Assembly: GCF_963676685.1 (NCBI RefSeq)
Contig: NC_092345.1
Location: forward strand, 75,133,960 to 75,197,959
Source: Mytilus edulis
Taxonomy: Eukaryota > Mollusca > Bivalvia > Mytilida > Mytilidae
Length of the DNA: 64,000 nucleotides
Reading direction: 5' to 3'
The notes under the pieces were generated by a model. That model had not been told where the DNA came from. It did not search any database and saw nothing but the letters and a program-made list of their open reading frames with translations. Of this stretch, positions 1 through 12,400 are shown piece after piece. The translations under genes were made by a program, and so were the position numbers. Position 1 is the first letter of the stretch, and each line of letters begins with the position of its first letter.

Positions 1-200
1 GTTAAGGGAGGGTTGGCTCTTTCAAACATGTAAAGCCCCACCACATTTTGTATGTGTCTGTCACAAGTCAGGAGCCCAAAGTTCAGTGGTTGTCAAATTT
101 TTTGCTACATGTATAAATGAGGCTGATAGATTTTTTACTTTCCTAGCTAATTAGCAGTTAAAATTTTTCTCATTGTTGAAGGCCATAAGGTTGCCTATAA
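1..200 (+). repeat. Fragment of abundant mussel interspersed repeat (family A)
   Basis: This stretch carries the phrases 'aagtcaggagccc', 'ttctcattgttgaaggcc' and 'ttgcctataa'. They recur in the same order at 40360-40720 and 55100-55405, and in reverse complement at 46930-47270. It has no coding potential. I recognise it as a high-copy mussel repeat, but its class is unknown to me. It begins outside the window. Confidence 0.6.
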
Positions 201-560
201 TACACCTTATCGCTATTTGTCCGCCATTACTGCATATCACACAGGTTCCCATAAAATTTTGATGTCATAAAACAAAATATCTGACGCCACGAGGGAAAAG
301 TGATTGTGTATGACTTCAAAAGTTCAAGCGGCCAGGATTAGCAATAAGGGGTTGATAGGTATCAGGTCTGTTCGCGCCCAATATACTTTCACACGTTCGC
401 GCCCAATTTTAATTCAAATTCCAGTTGAATAATTGCAAAATCATGATTGTTGTTTTTAATTGCTTTCGTGTAAATACTGAATTTATTTATAGCTTGGTAT
501 GAGTAAAAGATTGAAGATTTTAAACTTGTAAAACACAAAAGATAATATATTAATTGTTTT

Positions 561-1963
561 TACAGTGACTTGATTGTAAGTGTTGCTATCCACCAATTGC
601 AATTCATTCAAAATTTTGACCAAATTGCAATTTGTTTTTATTAAACCAAATTGTTCAACTGGTCAGAAATTTGAACCAACTGCTGTAGAAAACCACAGTC
701 AAGACTGAAAGTGCAAGGTAATAAAATAAAACATACTTACAATCCTATAAGACTTTAACTCCACTTTATTGATGGTATTTTTAAATCAGTCTATCAATCT
801 GTATAGTTATATTATAGCCATTACCATACTAAAGGTGAACTGTTTTATTTTTAATTGCTATAAAAATGTCCAAACTAAGCTTTTATATAGTTTTTCTTTC
901 GAAAAGTATTCTATATTCATAAGAATCACACATTATGTAAATAAAAACATTTCATATTCAGTAAAATATTTGTGAAATTGCAATATGTTTGTAGGAAGGG
1001 GAGATAATCTTTTTTGGTTTCAAAAAATCTTTATTCAAAAGAATAGTATTTTAGGTTATCTCCACAAGGAAACTTATCAATAGCATATTGTTATTTCACA
1101 CATATTTTACTGAATATATGATGTATTATTTTAAATGATATATGATTCTTATAAATATAAAATCCTTTTCAAAAGAAAAACTATATAAAAGCTTAGTTTG
1201 GACATTTTTATAGCAATTAAAAATAAAAAGGATTTTATATTTATAAGAATCATATATCATTTAAAATAATACATCATATATTCAGTAAAATATGTGTGAA
1301 ATAACAATATGCTATTGATAAGTTTCCTTGTGGAGATAACCTAAAATACTATTCTTTTGAATAAAGATTTTTTGAAACCAAAAAAGATTATCTCCCCTTC
1401 CTACAAACATATTGCAATTTCACAAATATTTTACTGAATATGAAATGTTTTTATTCACATAATGTGTGATTCTTATGAATATAGAATACTTTTCGAAAGA
1501 AAAACTATATAAAAGCTTAGTTTGGACATTTTTATAGCAATTAAAAATAAAACAGTTCACCTTTAGTATGGTAATGGCTATAATATAACTATACAGATTG
1601 ATCGACTGATTTAGTAATACCATCAATAAAGTGGAGTTAAAGTCTTATAGGATTGTAAGTATATTTTATTTTATCACCTTGCACTTTCACATTTTGACTG
1701 AACAATTTGTTCAATATTCTGACCAGTTGAACAATTTGATTTTATAAAACAAATTGCAATTTGGTCAAAATTTTGAATGAGTTTGCAATTGGTGGATCAT
1801 ATATTTTATTTTATCACCTTGCACTTTCACATTTTGATTGAACAATTTGTTCAATATTCTGACCAGTTGAACAATTTGATTTTATAAAACAAATTGCAAT
1901 TTGGTCAAAATTTTGAATGAGTTGCAATTGGTGGATAGCAACACTAACAGTCAAGTCACTGTA
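561..1963. repeat. Long near-perfect inverted repeat (hairpin arms)
   Basis: The sequence from 'tacagtgacttga' at 561 reads back in reverse complement from 1963. The centre lies near 1171-1224, and the loop is itself a copy of part of the arms (the 'aagcttttatatag' stretch at 877-890). Both arms contain the same ~65-bp piece bounded by GGAGATAA and TTATCTCC (about 1000-1064 and 1336-1400). That piece was therefore there before the arms were duplicated. The right arm also carries a 140-bp tandem duplication that the left lacks. Confidence 0.75.
1661..1940. repeat. 140-bp tandem duplication in the right hairpin arm
   Basis: Positions 1661-1800 and 1801-1940 are nearly identical. Both start 'atattttattttatcacc' and end in the 'gcaattggtggat' motif. 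The corresponding left arm (about 575-720) has only one copy, so the duplication arose after the palindrome formed. Confidence 0.8.
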
Positions 1964-2620
1964 ACAGCTTGGTACCTTTGATCTGAAACTATGAAACAAT
2001 AAAATATAGCAATACACTAACCAAAACATGATTAAGAGTTATTTAACACAAAATAAAACGTTGACAGAATCCCAATTTATTTAGAAAGGAATATTAGTTT
2101 TTTTTAACAATACACTATCCAAAACATGATTGAGATTTATTCAACACAAAAAAAAACAAAAAAAAAAACGCTGTCTCACTTTATTTTGAGGACAATGAAA
2201 ACAATTATACTTATAAGAATACTACTTGCCAAAACTTGATTACAAAGTTATGAAATACAAAACCAATTAAAATTGGGCGCGAACATGTAGGGTGCAAACG
2301 GACTTTGGGTGCAAACATGAAGGGTGCGAAAGAGAAAAGGGGGCGAACATGAGTGGGTGCGAACGTGAGTGGGTGCGAACGTGAATGGGCGCGAACGGAC
2401 CTGGATTCGCAATTAGGTGTATTGCTTACACATCCACATTTACTTGAACTTTCAGTTTGATGGAAGTACTGTATATAGTACCAATCATGAGATGCTATTG
2501 ATAAATGATTTATATTTAGTTGAGATCTAGTTTAGCAAGGATTTATCATGGATACGTCATCAAATATTGGTTCTTACTGAGACGCATAAACACAAACATT
2601 GTGACATGAAATTTATTATT

Positions 2621-2820
2621 GAGGGGGGATAGGACCTTTATGGGGACTCCGGGATCGGGTGTTTTTAAGCTCGGGATTTCGGGATTGACCCTTTCGGGAT
2701 CCGGGAATCCTTTTTTCAGATTTCCGGATGTCAGGATTTGCTTTATTTAAATTCGGGACCTCTGGATTTCGTTTTTTCAAGTCCGGGATTTCGGGATCAA
2801 GACCCCTCCTATCCCCCCTC
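2621..2820. mobile_element. 200-bp MITE with CGGGAT motif array
   Basis: The termini are inverted copies: GAGGGGGGATAGGA at 2621-2634 and its exact complement ending at 2820. They are flanked by a perfect 6-bp direct repeat ATTATT (2615-2620 and 2821-2826), which looks like a target-site duplication. The interior is a series of diverged 'ccgggatttcgggatc' motifs. It has no coding capacity and lies in the presumed upstream region of GNL1. Confidence 0.7.
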
Positions 2821-3463
2821 ATTATTGGAAAGTGTACAAATTGAAGTTCTCCATTGGCAATCATACCATTGTGCACATACAGTTAACTTTCATCGTTAAT
2901 CACCTTTTCAAATTCAAATATATTATCACAACGAATTGCAATAAACGTAAGAAGAAATAAATAAATTACCAGTACCACTTGCACTATAAGATAACAGGTG
3001 GTTGTCAACCAAAGCCTTACCCATTTGCATTCTTTCTATATGGTGTTACTTTGTGATCTAATTTTGTTACTGTATCTTTAAATAAATAATTGATATTAAA
3101 ATCAAATTCCATCTTTCTTCTTAAGTTCAACAGCAAGCAGTATAGCTAACAAAGTTAGTAACTAACTCTCTAAAAAATATTCATTATCCGCCATGTTTTG
3201 GTATCCGCCAAACATTGCAGTATCGCAGTGAATGTATCAATTCATTAGTAATATATAAACAATGTTATGCTTTAAAAAGGAAATAAAATATATAAAAAAT
3301 GATTAATAAGCAATTATTACGTTTTCTAATTATCTCTAAAAAAAATAATGATAAATTCACTGCTAAAGGGGAGCTAACCAGAAATTGCGCAACAACAGAC
3401 GATTTTTTTCTCTCTCCACTCAATCTAGAACTTTTATGCTATAAAATACTTGAGTCTATAAAT

Positions 3464-6400
3464 ATGCCTAGAAAAAAACCTTACAGTGGAAAACAAAAGA
3501 AGTTACAGTTAAAGGAGAAGAGAAAAAGGAAACAAAACAGTAAATGGCATTTAATTTACAGAATATTGACAGATTATGATCATCATCATTGACACCAACA
3601 TTATTACATAAACTGATACATTTTTTATTCACTTTGCTCATTAACAAAACTATTTACATGATTTAAGTGAAAGATAATCATTGATATGATTGATCAGGTT
3701 CACCCTTGCAGATAGATAATCATCAATCCTTCTAACTTTACAAATTCTTGATATGATTGTACAGGTTCACCATTTATACAGAAAAATAATTATAGGTATT
3801 GTGACAGTGGGATTGCTTTCCTTAGTTTATAAGGTAGACACTTAGTCAGCCGTAAGTGATGGAGCTAAGGAAGTATTCTTTAGCTCAGTTGGTTAACATG
3901 CTGCCTTGTAATGTTCACAAAGATCCCAGGTGGAAGGAAATTCATGCTCTTCGGTTACAATATGATTGTTCAGGTACACCATTACAGATAGATAATCATT
4001 GATATAGTTGTTCAGATACACAATGACAGATAAATAATCATTGATATGATTGTTTAAGTACATGTTACCATTACAGATAGATACTCATTGATATGATTGT
4101 TCAGGTACACCATTACAGATAGATAACCATTGATATGATTGTTCAGGTACACCATTACAGATAGATAATCATTGATATGATTGTTCAGGTACACCATTAC
4201 AGATAGATACTCATTGATATGATTGTTAAGGTACACCATTACAGATAGACAATCATTGATATGATTGTTCAGGTACACCAATTAATACAGATAAATAATC
4301 ATCAGTATGATTGTCCAGGTTCACCATTTCAGAGTGATACTGGGCCATGACAGCATATTCAAATTATTTAAAGAGAGGCAAACTGTGGCATTTTTTCTTT
4401 AAAACTACTTGTATGGAACACAATCATTGGTTTATATGTATAGCAGTCAATTTGTATTATAATGTGCACAAAATGTACCTGGAAAATATAAATATTTATA
4501 GTTTTTTTTGTAAACAGGTGAAAATGACAGTGATGATGAAGGATCAAACCAGGAGGAAAATGACAGAGTTCCAAGTTCATCAAAAGTAGAGGAAGATGAA
4601 TCTCCAACACAATCTTTACAGCAAAAGTCTGTCCAGTCAACCAAATCTCTTGATCCAAACAGGTGATTCATTGCTTTGTTTCTGTATGTCATGCGATTGT
4701 CCAAACCATGCCTCTGACTCATTTTCCTGGTTATAAATATTCCATTTTTTTTATTTTCAATTTGTTAGATTTTTTAATCCAGCAAGTCTTTACCTGTTTC
4801 ATGAGTATAAAGCCATGTTTTGCCACTAAAGGACAGGTTTACCTCTTAGAGCAATTGAACTTCTAATAAGTATATACCAATTTGCTGCTTAATTGTGTGC
4901 AGTCGAACCATTTAAAAGGGAGACTTGCAAATCAGAAAAAAGAACACAAGCACTGAATTTTTTTTTAAATACAATCCTTTAGAAAATAAATGATTCATAG
5001 ATTTTTTTAACCTCCTTGATTGACTACCTAGAAATATTTTTTAAAACATAATCACCAGTACATCTGTCCAGTGATAACCTGGGTAGAAGGGGAGTAAGTT
5101 TGGTTTCATAAGATGTAGGAATACAAGCTAAGTGTTTGGAGAGTACTTTGTTTGCTCTCCATACATAACACCAATCTCTTCTGAAGTTTTAAGGAGACAA
5201 CACATGATTTGTGTTACTGTAAGGTCTATTTGCCAGTGGCAGTATAGATGTTCATCTTGTCAACCAACTTTCATAAGGTATATATGTATTTCAATGTATG
5301 CATCTAACTAATTTATTGGAAAAGACGGATATGATATTTGTTTTATTTGGATGCTAGTGACTCAAGACCAAGTATTTGCCATTGGACAAGAATCAACACT
5401 GAATCATAATCTTAATGCTGTAATGTTATCAATTACTTTCAACATTTTATTAATAGATATGGCAAGAATGATATTTTTTTGCATATTCACATGCATTTCT
5501 ACCTCAACAAAAAATCGAGCATTTTCTTGAATCAGCAAAATACTTTCAAATAAGATAACAATTTTTCATCTTTATAGTAGTACACTTGGAACAATTGTGG
5601 TAAAAGTATTTATCCTTTTTTTAACTATGCATATATTAATGTGGTTTCTTTTGAATTAGATATCGACTTCAATTCCTTCAAGAATCTAATACAAAATTAA
5701 AAAAGAAAAGAGAACTAGGACGTCAAGTTTTACATCCTGTTTCAGAAGTAAGTTTATTTAAAAGGGGTAAACATTTTCTCTAGCTGTCTTATTTATTAGT
5801 TATAGTTCAAAATGAGACTGTCATGACTGTTTATGGTTAGTGTGTTCTAAGCAAGTTTTGCAAGAAAGCTATACCATGACAATGAATATATATTATGATG
5901 TATAATTAACATAAATAGAAAATGAATTTATAAGAAGGGCTGATGGGACACTTACAGAGAACAAGTTTTGACTGCCAAGAGACAGTCGTAGAGATTTGAA
6001 TACAAATTCTACAAAAGTGATCTATAATATGCATGAAGCAAGGTACTTGCCACACACATGATTAATTTTAGTTCATAACCAGTCTTTCAGGCTTCTAGGC
6101 AAACTGACTACCCTCAGGACACTGGCTTTTTGAGGCTGCTTTTTATCTGCTTTATTGGTGGAGCAATGAGTCAACACCTGATTTGTCCCAATCAAAATGG
6201 CTATGCCTGTTGTTGGTAAGGAAGAAGTTAATAGAAAGGCATTGTTTATGTTCTTTTCTTTGTCTTTTTCTTTGAAAAGACAATATTCCTATTTTACACA
6301 ATTTTTACACAGTTTATTTTTTTGGGGAGTTTGCTTAGTTGCAGTTAAAATGACAAATAACTCACATTTCCCTTTGTTCATTGGGGTTCAATGTGTACAA

Positions 6401-9400
6401 TAACAAATTTTATATTCCAGCTTGAACTTGAAGAATGTGATGATGACAGTGAACCATACATAGACATTGCTAAGAGACCACCATGGCATTATAATTGTTC
6501 GACAGCAGAACTACAGAAAACGGAAACTAGATATTTTCAGGTAATACATGATATTTTCAGGTAATATAGTAATTAAGGAATTTAGAAAGTAATTTGTTTA
6601 TTATAGTGACTTGGGAAAATGTTTGTATTCGAAATAATACAAAATTGAAATAAATGATGATAATATACATGATATTTGAAAGGAAATGTGTGTCTTCATA
6701 CACTAGCCTAGGTTTAGAGTATTTTATAAAAAAGTACTCATGTTGTCTCTTTTGTCATTTATATAAATCAATAAATTTTAACAATTGTACATATGTTAAA
6801 TACAGCTTCTGTTGATATACTTTGGACAGATTTTATTAAAGAAAATGAAAATGATCAATTCTCATGCACCAGAAAGATTGCTTTCGTAGTTATATATATA
6901 AAACTTTAAAAAAAAAAAAGAAAGATATACATACATATATTGTAGATTGTTTCAGTGTCATAAACAAAATCTTTCTTTCAGGAATATGTGGAAAAGATCT
7001 TTGCTGAACATGATATAAATAAATTGAGCTATTTTGAGTTGAACTTGGAGACTTGGAGACAGTTATGGAGAGTACTGGAGATGTCAGATATTATCTTAAT
7101 TATAGTAGATATCAGATATCCTGTAAGTTATCACAATGTGGTGTCTTTATTATAGTAGATATCAGATATAATGTAAGCCATCATCATGTGGTGTCTTAAT
7201 TATAGTCGATATCAGATATCATGTAAGCTATCATCATGATCATAATGTGGTGTCTTAATTACAGTAGATATCAGATATCCTGTAAGTAATCATAATGTAG
7301 TGTCTTAATAATAGCAGATATCAGATATCCTGTAAGTTATGATAACATAGTTTTAATACCCTTGCTCCTGAGAAGAGGGTTAAGTGTTACGACCCTTTCT
7401 GTCTGTCCATCAGGAATAACAAATCAGAGCTGCCTTTAATTTGTTAGCAAGCTTTCTGTGAGCATGCTATATTGTGTGACGTTTTTACATTCATTGCTCA
7501 TCAACATAATTCCCTTATTACTTCTATTCTTTACACAATGGCCATGTACCGAATTTTCCCCACTTTTTTCTATCAGGAACTTCATATCAGAGATTCTGGA
7601 GATTTGATATCATGCTTCATATACAAACATCCTAGACCTTGTGATGCATTTTTACACTTATACATGTATATTCTAACACATAATAAAATTTAGAAATTTT
7701 CGACACATTATTCACAGAAACTAAGAGTCATGACACCCTGAAATTTGATATCAATATTCATGTGAGGATTCACATTCATCTCTTTCAACTTTCAGTTCGC
7801 ATCTTCTTATGTTTATATTGTCATGAGGTATGCGTAATAAGTTTTGATAACTGCATTTTATTAGGTGTATGTGGAGCATTAATTGAAGCTTTAGACATTT
7901 AACTTTCTGTATTTGTTTTACATCAGCTACATGAATACTTAAGAAGAGATATTTGTGTAAATCTTATAGATCTTTATATTGTATTTGTATACATGTATTA
8001 TTATGTTTCAGATGCTCCATTTTTCTCCTGCATTATATAACCATGTGATAAACGATTTAGGAAAACATGCCATTTTGATATTAAATAAAGTTGATATGGT
8101 GCCACCAGAGCTGGTTATAGCATGGAAAGAGCATTTCTTATTAAAATATCCTAAACTACATATAGCTTGTTTTACATCCTATCCTAAAGAGGCAATAACA
8201 AATATAGTACCTGGTAAAGGTAAGAATATGTGCTTTTGATTTTATGATATTCTTATTAGTTGGATTAGGCAAAGAGCGAACCACAAAGATTTCCGTGCTA
8301 AAAAAAGCAATTACACTTTATTTTAACCTGAACACCAGTAGTTTGATAGACATTTGTGAATCTTCTTCTTAGTGACCAGAATTTAAAGATTCATCAATTT
8401 TCCCCCTTCCACCATGCTAGCACTCTTTATACATGTACTAAAATTTAGCTGTTTTATAGATCATGTAGCTAGTCTTTTGTCAAACTTGTAGATGTTGAAT
8501 AGATTATTAAGATATATACAGAATACTATAAACCTACTGCTACTGCTAGATAGGGATATAAGTATAGAGGAGAATCTTTTATAAAATGTTACACATCGTT
8601 CATTAAAAATTAATGTTGTAAAGAAAACGTTATACTCAATATTTCAAAAGACTTTAGCTCTAACATAATTGAAAAAAAGATTTTTGTTTATTTTTTACTA
8701 CAAGCCAGAAAGAAAAGAAACAGAGGTGGAAGATTTGCAATAAATATGGGAGCTAGAGAATTGTTGGAAATATGTGAAAGTATTGTGCAGAAAAAGGGTA
8801 ATGATTTAAACATTCTTTTATGAGTTTATATTGTAAAAAGTTAGAAATTTTTTTTGTAGTAAATGTGTTACCATTGCTCTAAGTCATATATATTTGCCAT
8901 ATATTTTTGAATGATGAGCTTTTGTGAGTGTATAATTCTAAACTTGATACCAAATTTTGTAGGCATGGATGTAAACAATTGATACAGTGCCCAGTCTTCT
9001 TTTATTTTTCACCTTATATGACCATGCCTGACATATATAAAACCTGCTGTTAATAAAAATCTTTACATATGATTTCACTGGAGACTTTAGTGATAAACTT
9101 TTGTGAATAATTCTCTTAATTATTAGCTCACCTGGCCCGAAGGGCCAAGTGAACTTTTCTCATCACTTTGCGTATGGTTGTCCGGTCCGTCGTTGTCGTC
9201 ATCCGTCGTTAGCTTTTACAAAAATCTTCTCCTTCATTGGGGTATCTAGTTTAAAAAATGTGTGGTGTGACCCGACCAACTAACCAAGTTGACCGCCATG
9301 GCTAGAAATAGAACATAGGGGTAAATTGTAGATTTTGGCTTATAACTTTGAAACCAAAGCATTTTTAAAGAGCAAATCTGTCATAGGGTAAAATTGTTTA

Positions 9401-12400
9401 TCAGGTAAAGATCTATCTGCCCTGAAATTTTCAGACGATTCGGAAAACTGGTTGTTGGGTTGCTGCCCCTGAATTGGCCATTTTTAAGAAATTATACCGT
9501 TTTTTGGCTATTATCTTGAATATTATTATAGATAGAGATAAACTGTAAACAGCAATAATGTTCAGCAAAGTAAGATCTACAAATAAGTTAATATGACTAA
9601 AATGGTCAGTTGACCCCTTAAGGAGTTATTGCCCTCTATAGTCTTTTTTTACCAAATTTTCGTAATTTTTTTCTAATCTTTTACAAAAATCTTCTCCTCT
9701 AAAACTCTAAAATTTCGTAATGTGTGCAGTGACCCTGCCAACCAACCAAGATGGCCTCCATGGCTAAAAATAGAACATAGGGGTAAAATGTAGATTTTGG
9801 CTTATACAGTACGCCCAAGGAGTTTGTAATCCCAAACTCCATACTCCGATATTTTTCCTGGTGTAACACCAGGAAACTCCGACATCCCTCCCAAAATTCT
9901 CGGAGAAATTTGGGAGTATTCCCTCCGACTTCCACGTAAATCCGCTACCTTTTGTTTATTGTATTAGCGACATCTCTCCCAGTCTGGTGTGACGCGGTGT
10001 GACACCAGGTAATTAATTGCCTAATCCGTCTGATCTATGCCGGCACGCGACAGTCAAGGTATGTGAGATTTCTAATGTAATTAAACAATTGTATTTCCTG
10101 TCTATTGATTATCAGGTTATATCTGATTGCTTGAAACAAATGAAACATTAAAATAAAAAGCAAAACGTTGTTGTTAATTCTTTCAATTACACTACATTTT
10201 AATCAAGTTTTTAAACAACTATATTTGATTTTGACTTCCGTTTTTTTATCAGTAAATAAATATTCAATTTACTAAAAGAGATATAATTGTGCAACAATAA
10301 ACGGAGACTAACGCTGAATAAATGAGGGCAGTTTAAAGAAAAATTACACGTCTCAAAGTTTTTATACTACAAGTAAAAAAGAAAATATTATTCACTATCT
10401 GTTATGCTAATAATTCTACGCCATTTCCATTTTACGATTACAAAATAAAAGTTTTAAAATCCAAAACGTTGTTGTTAATGCTTTCAATTGCATTAAAGTT
10501 TTATAAAAAAAATCTATACTTGATTATGACCTCGTTTTTTATTTATCGGTAATTGATATAACTTACGAAAAGAGACATACTTGCGTGAAAATAAACGGAA
10601 ACTAACGCTGAAGGTATAAAATGTGAGCAGTGAGTTTAAAGAAAATTACGTGTCTTAAAACTTGTATATGCAAGTAAAAAAGAAAATACTATTCACCATT
10701 CGTTATGCTTAATAAGTCTACGGCATTTTCTCTTCACGATTAGCATTACTTTAGGATATAATACATTTCGGCTACAACAGGAATACTTCTATAGCTGCAT
10801 CAACTCGTCGTTGCATAATATTCATTTACGCACAATGAATGTAAACTTTTGTGTTGTATTTAGAACAGTGATCTTTAAATATTTTTAAAACAATTAATTG
10901 CCGTGGGAAGACGACACACATCTCAGTGATCAACAGTGCGTGGTTGAACTTGAACTTGACTTCGCTCACAATATTGAATGCTTAAAATAGTGACATCAAT
11001 TTTGTCCACGAGATTTTTATTTGGCAGGAAATAGTATCATGTAACAGTAAACTCAGGTGACCTTTCTGGATAACCGTGGGAAAATTCATTGAAGGTTTAA
11101 ACTTGCTTTGTAATGATTGACATTTGTGTACGTTAAGATTGAGGCTCTAGAAGGTCCTTTTACAATTGATTAACCGGATTCTAAATTTTATTCCTTTTCT
11201 GAATAAACGAACATCAGCCTTTTATTTATACGTTTCTCAGTCAACAGAGGACATAAACCTGGACATTATTTATACTTCCATAGTCAACACTATAAATTAA
11301 TGGTAGATGAAAACAGGATGCATGTCGTTCAGTTCCTGATGGGCGTTGGTAGAGATCCTCTGTGAAAATGTGTCGATCGTAAAAATCCGATCCACATTTT
11401 TTTTACATATTTCTTTCTTGTACGATATTATTTCATTTTAATATTCTATAGTATAAATTGTTGAAATACTTCTTTTTATATTTCGCCGAGGACTTTTAAC
11501 GAGCAGTAAAATACGGATTGCGCCAATCCAATTTTATTTTGAATAATAAAAGATCAATAACAGATCATAACAGATAAAAAACACATGATTTTATTTCTTC
11601 ATATAATTAAATAAGGTTGTGATTATTGTGTTGTGTCTGGGCGGGGAATTATCTCAGTATTTATGAATATAGGGCTGCCACATTGCATACAAAACTATTT
11701 GTCACTTTACAGTTTCTTTTTTAAATTCAAATATTTCAAGTCGGTAATCTACCGAGGTAGTGAAACATAATATTTTACATTTCAAAATAAATTGAAAGTA
11801 ACAGAGTTCACTTGTTGGTCCGATAAATTAACTCTGGGGTTTGATTTAGATTGGACAAATTACCGTAAAAACATCATTTTGTTTTAAGCCAGTTGATATT
11901 AATTATATAATATTGAACTATTAATGAACCGGATATTGCTCACTGAGTAGGTCATAAAAGGTTCTTATTGTGGTAAAATCATCTTTGTTGAAACTTTGTT
12001 GAAAAAACAAAAATTATGACCTGATCGGACTATAATGAAAATACTAAATAAGTGTTTTATTCGTATTTTTATACGTTTTCAAGTTTTATTTCATATGACA
12101 ATGACATGGGCATATACATACAAGAATAATTATCTTATTTTAAATAAAAATGTCACACTTTTATCTGACAATGAATGGACATTTAAATAACGTATTTTAA
12201 AGCACACAGGTGCAATCAAGATCGATTAAATGTACAAAGGTAATAAATCTGGCTAATCCGATTATGTTGTCACGCGTCATTAATTTTCAGTTCATCCGAT
12301 GGGCAATAAACCAATTAACAGCCACGCGGTGTTGGGAGAGAATCTTTGGAGGAAATTGGGAGTAGAATCCGTGATTCGCGGTGTCACACCGCTACACTCG

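Larger units (their letters stand above)
363..2403. mobile_element. Foldback-like DNA element with a 1.4-kb internal palindrome
   Basis: The two ends are inverted copies: CAGGTCTGTTCGCGCCCA at 363 and its near-complement ending at 2403. Each terminus is a run of the short motif 'gttcgcgccca'. There are about 2 copies on the left (363-402) and about 8 diverged copies on the right (2274-2403). Inside lies a giant inverted repeat, with arms about 561-1170 and 1225-1963 around a loop of about 54 bp. The arms are nearly identical, so 769-975 and 1420-1626 would encode the same 68 residues with one change. No transposase is present, so the element is non-autonomous. No convincing target-site duplication was found. 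Confidence 0.65.

Noticed and set aside
769..975. Twin 68-residue frames at 769-975 (+) and 1420-1626 (-) as a small conserved gene
   Set aside because: They are the two arms of the same palindrome, AT-rich, with no upstream signals or known similarity. Their conservation is due to the recent inverted duplication.
338..2418. Direct similarity 'gattagcaataagg' / 'gattcgcaattagg' around the first foldback element, as a target-site duplication
   Set aside because: The left copy is not adjacent to the element end (about 10 bp away) and has mismatches. I could not show it is a real duplication.
3299..3463. Extended GNL1 N-terminus starting at 3299
   Set aside because: The upstream in-frame text is low-complexity and unlike any GNL1, while the ATG at 3464 begins the conserved MPRKKP.
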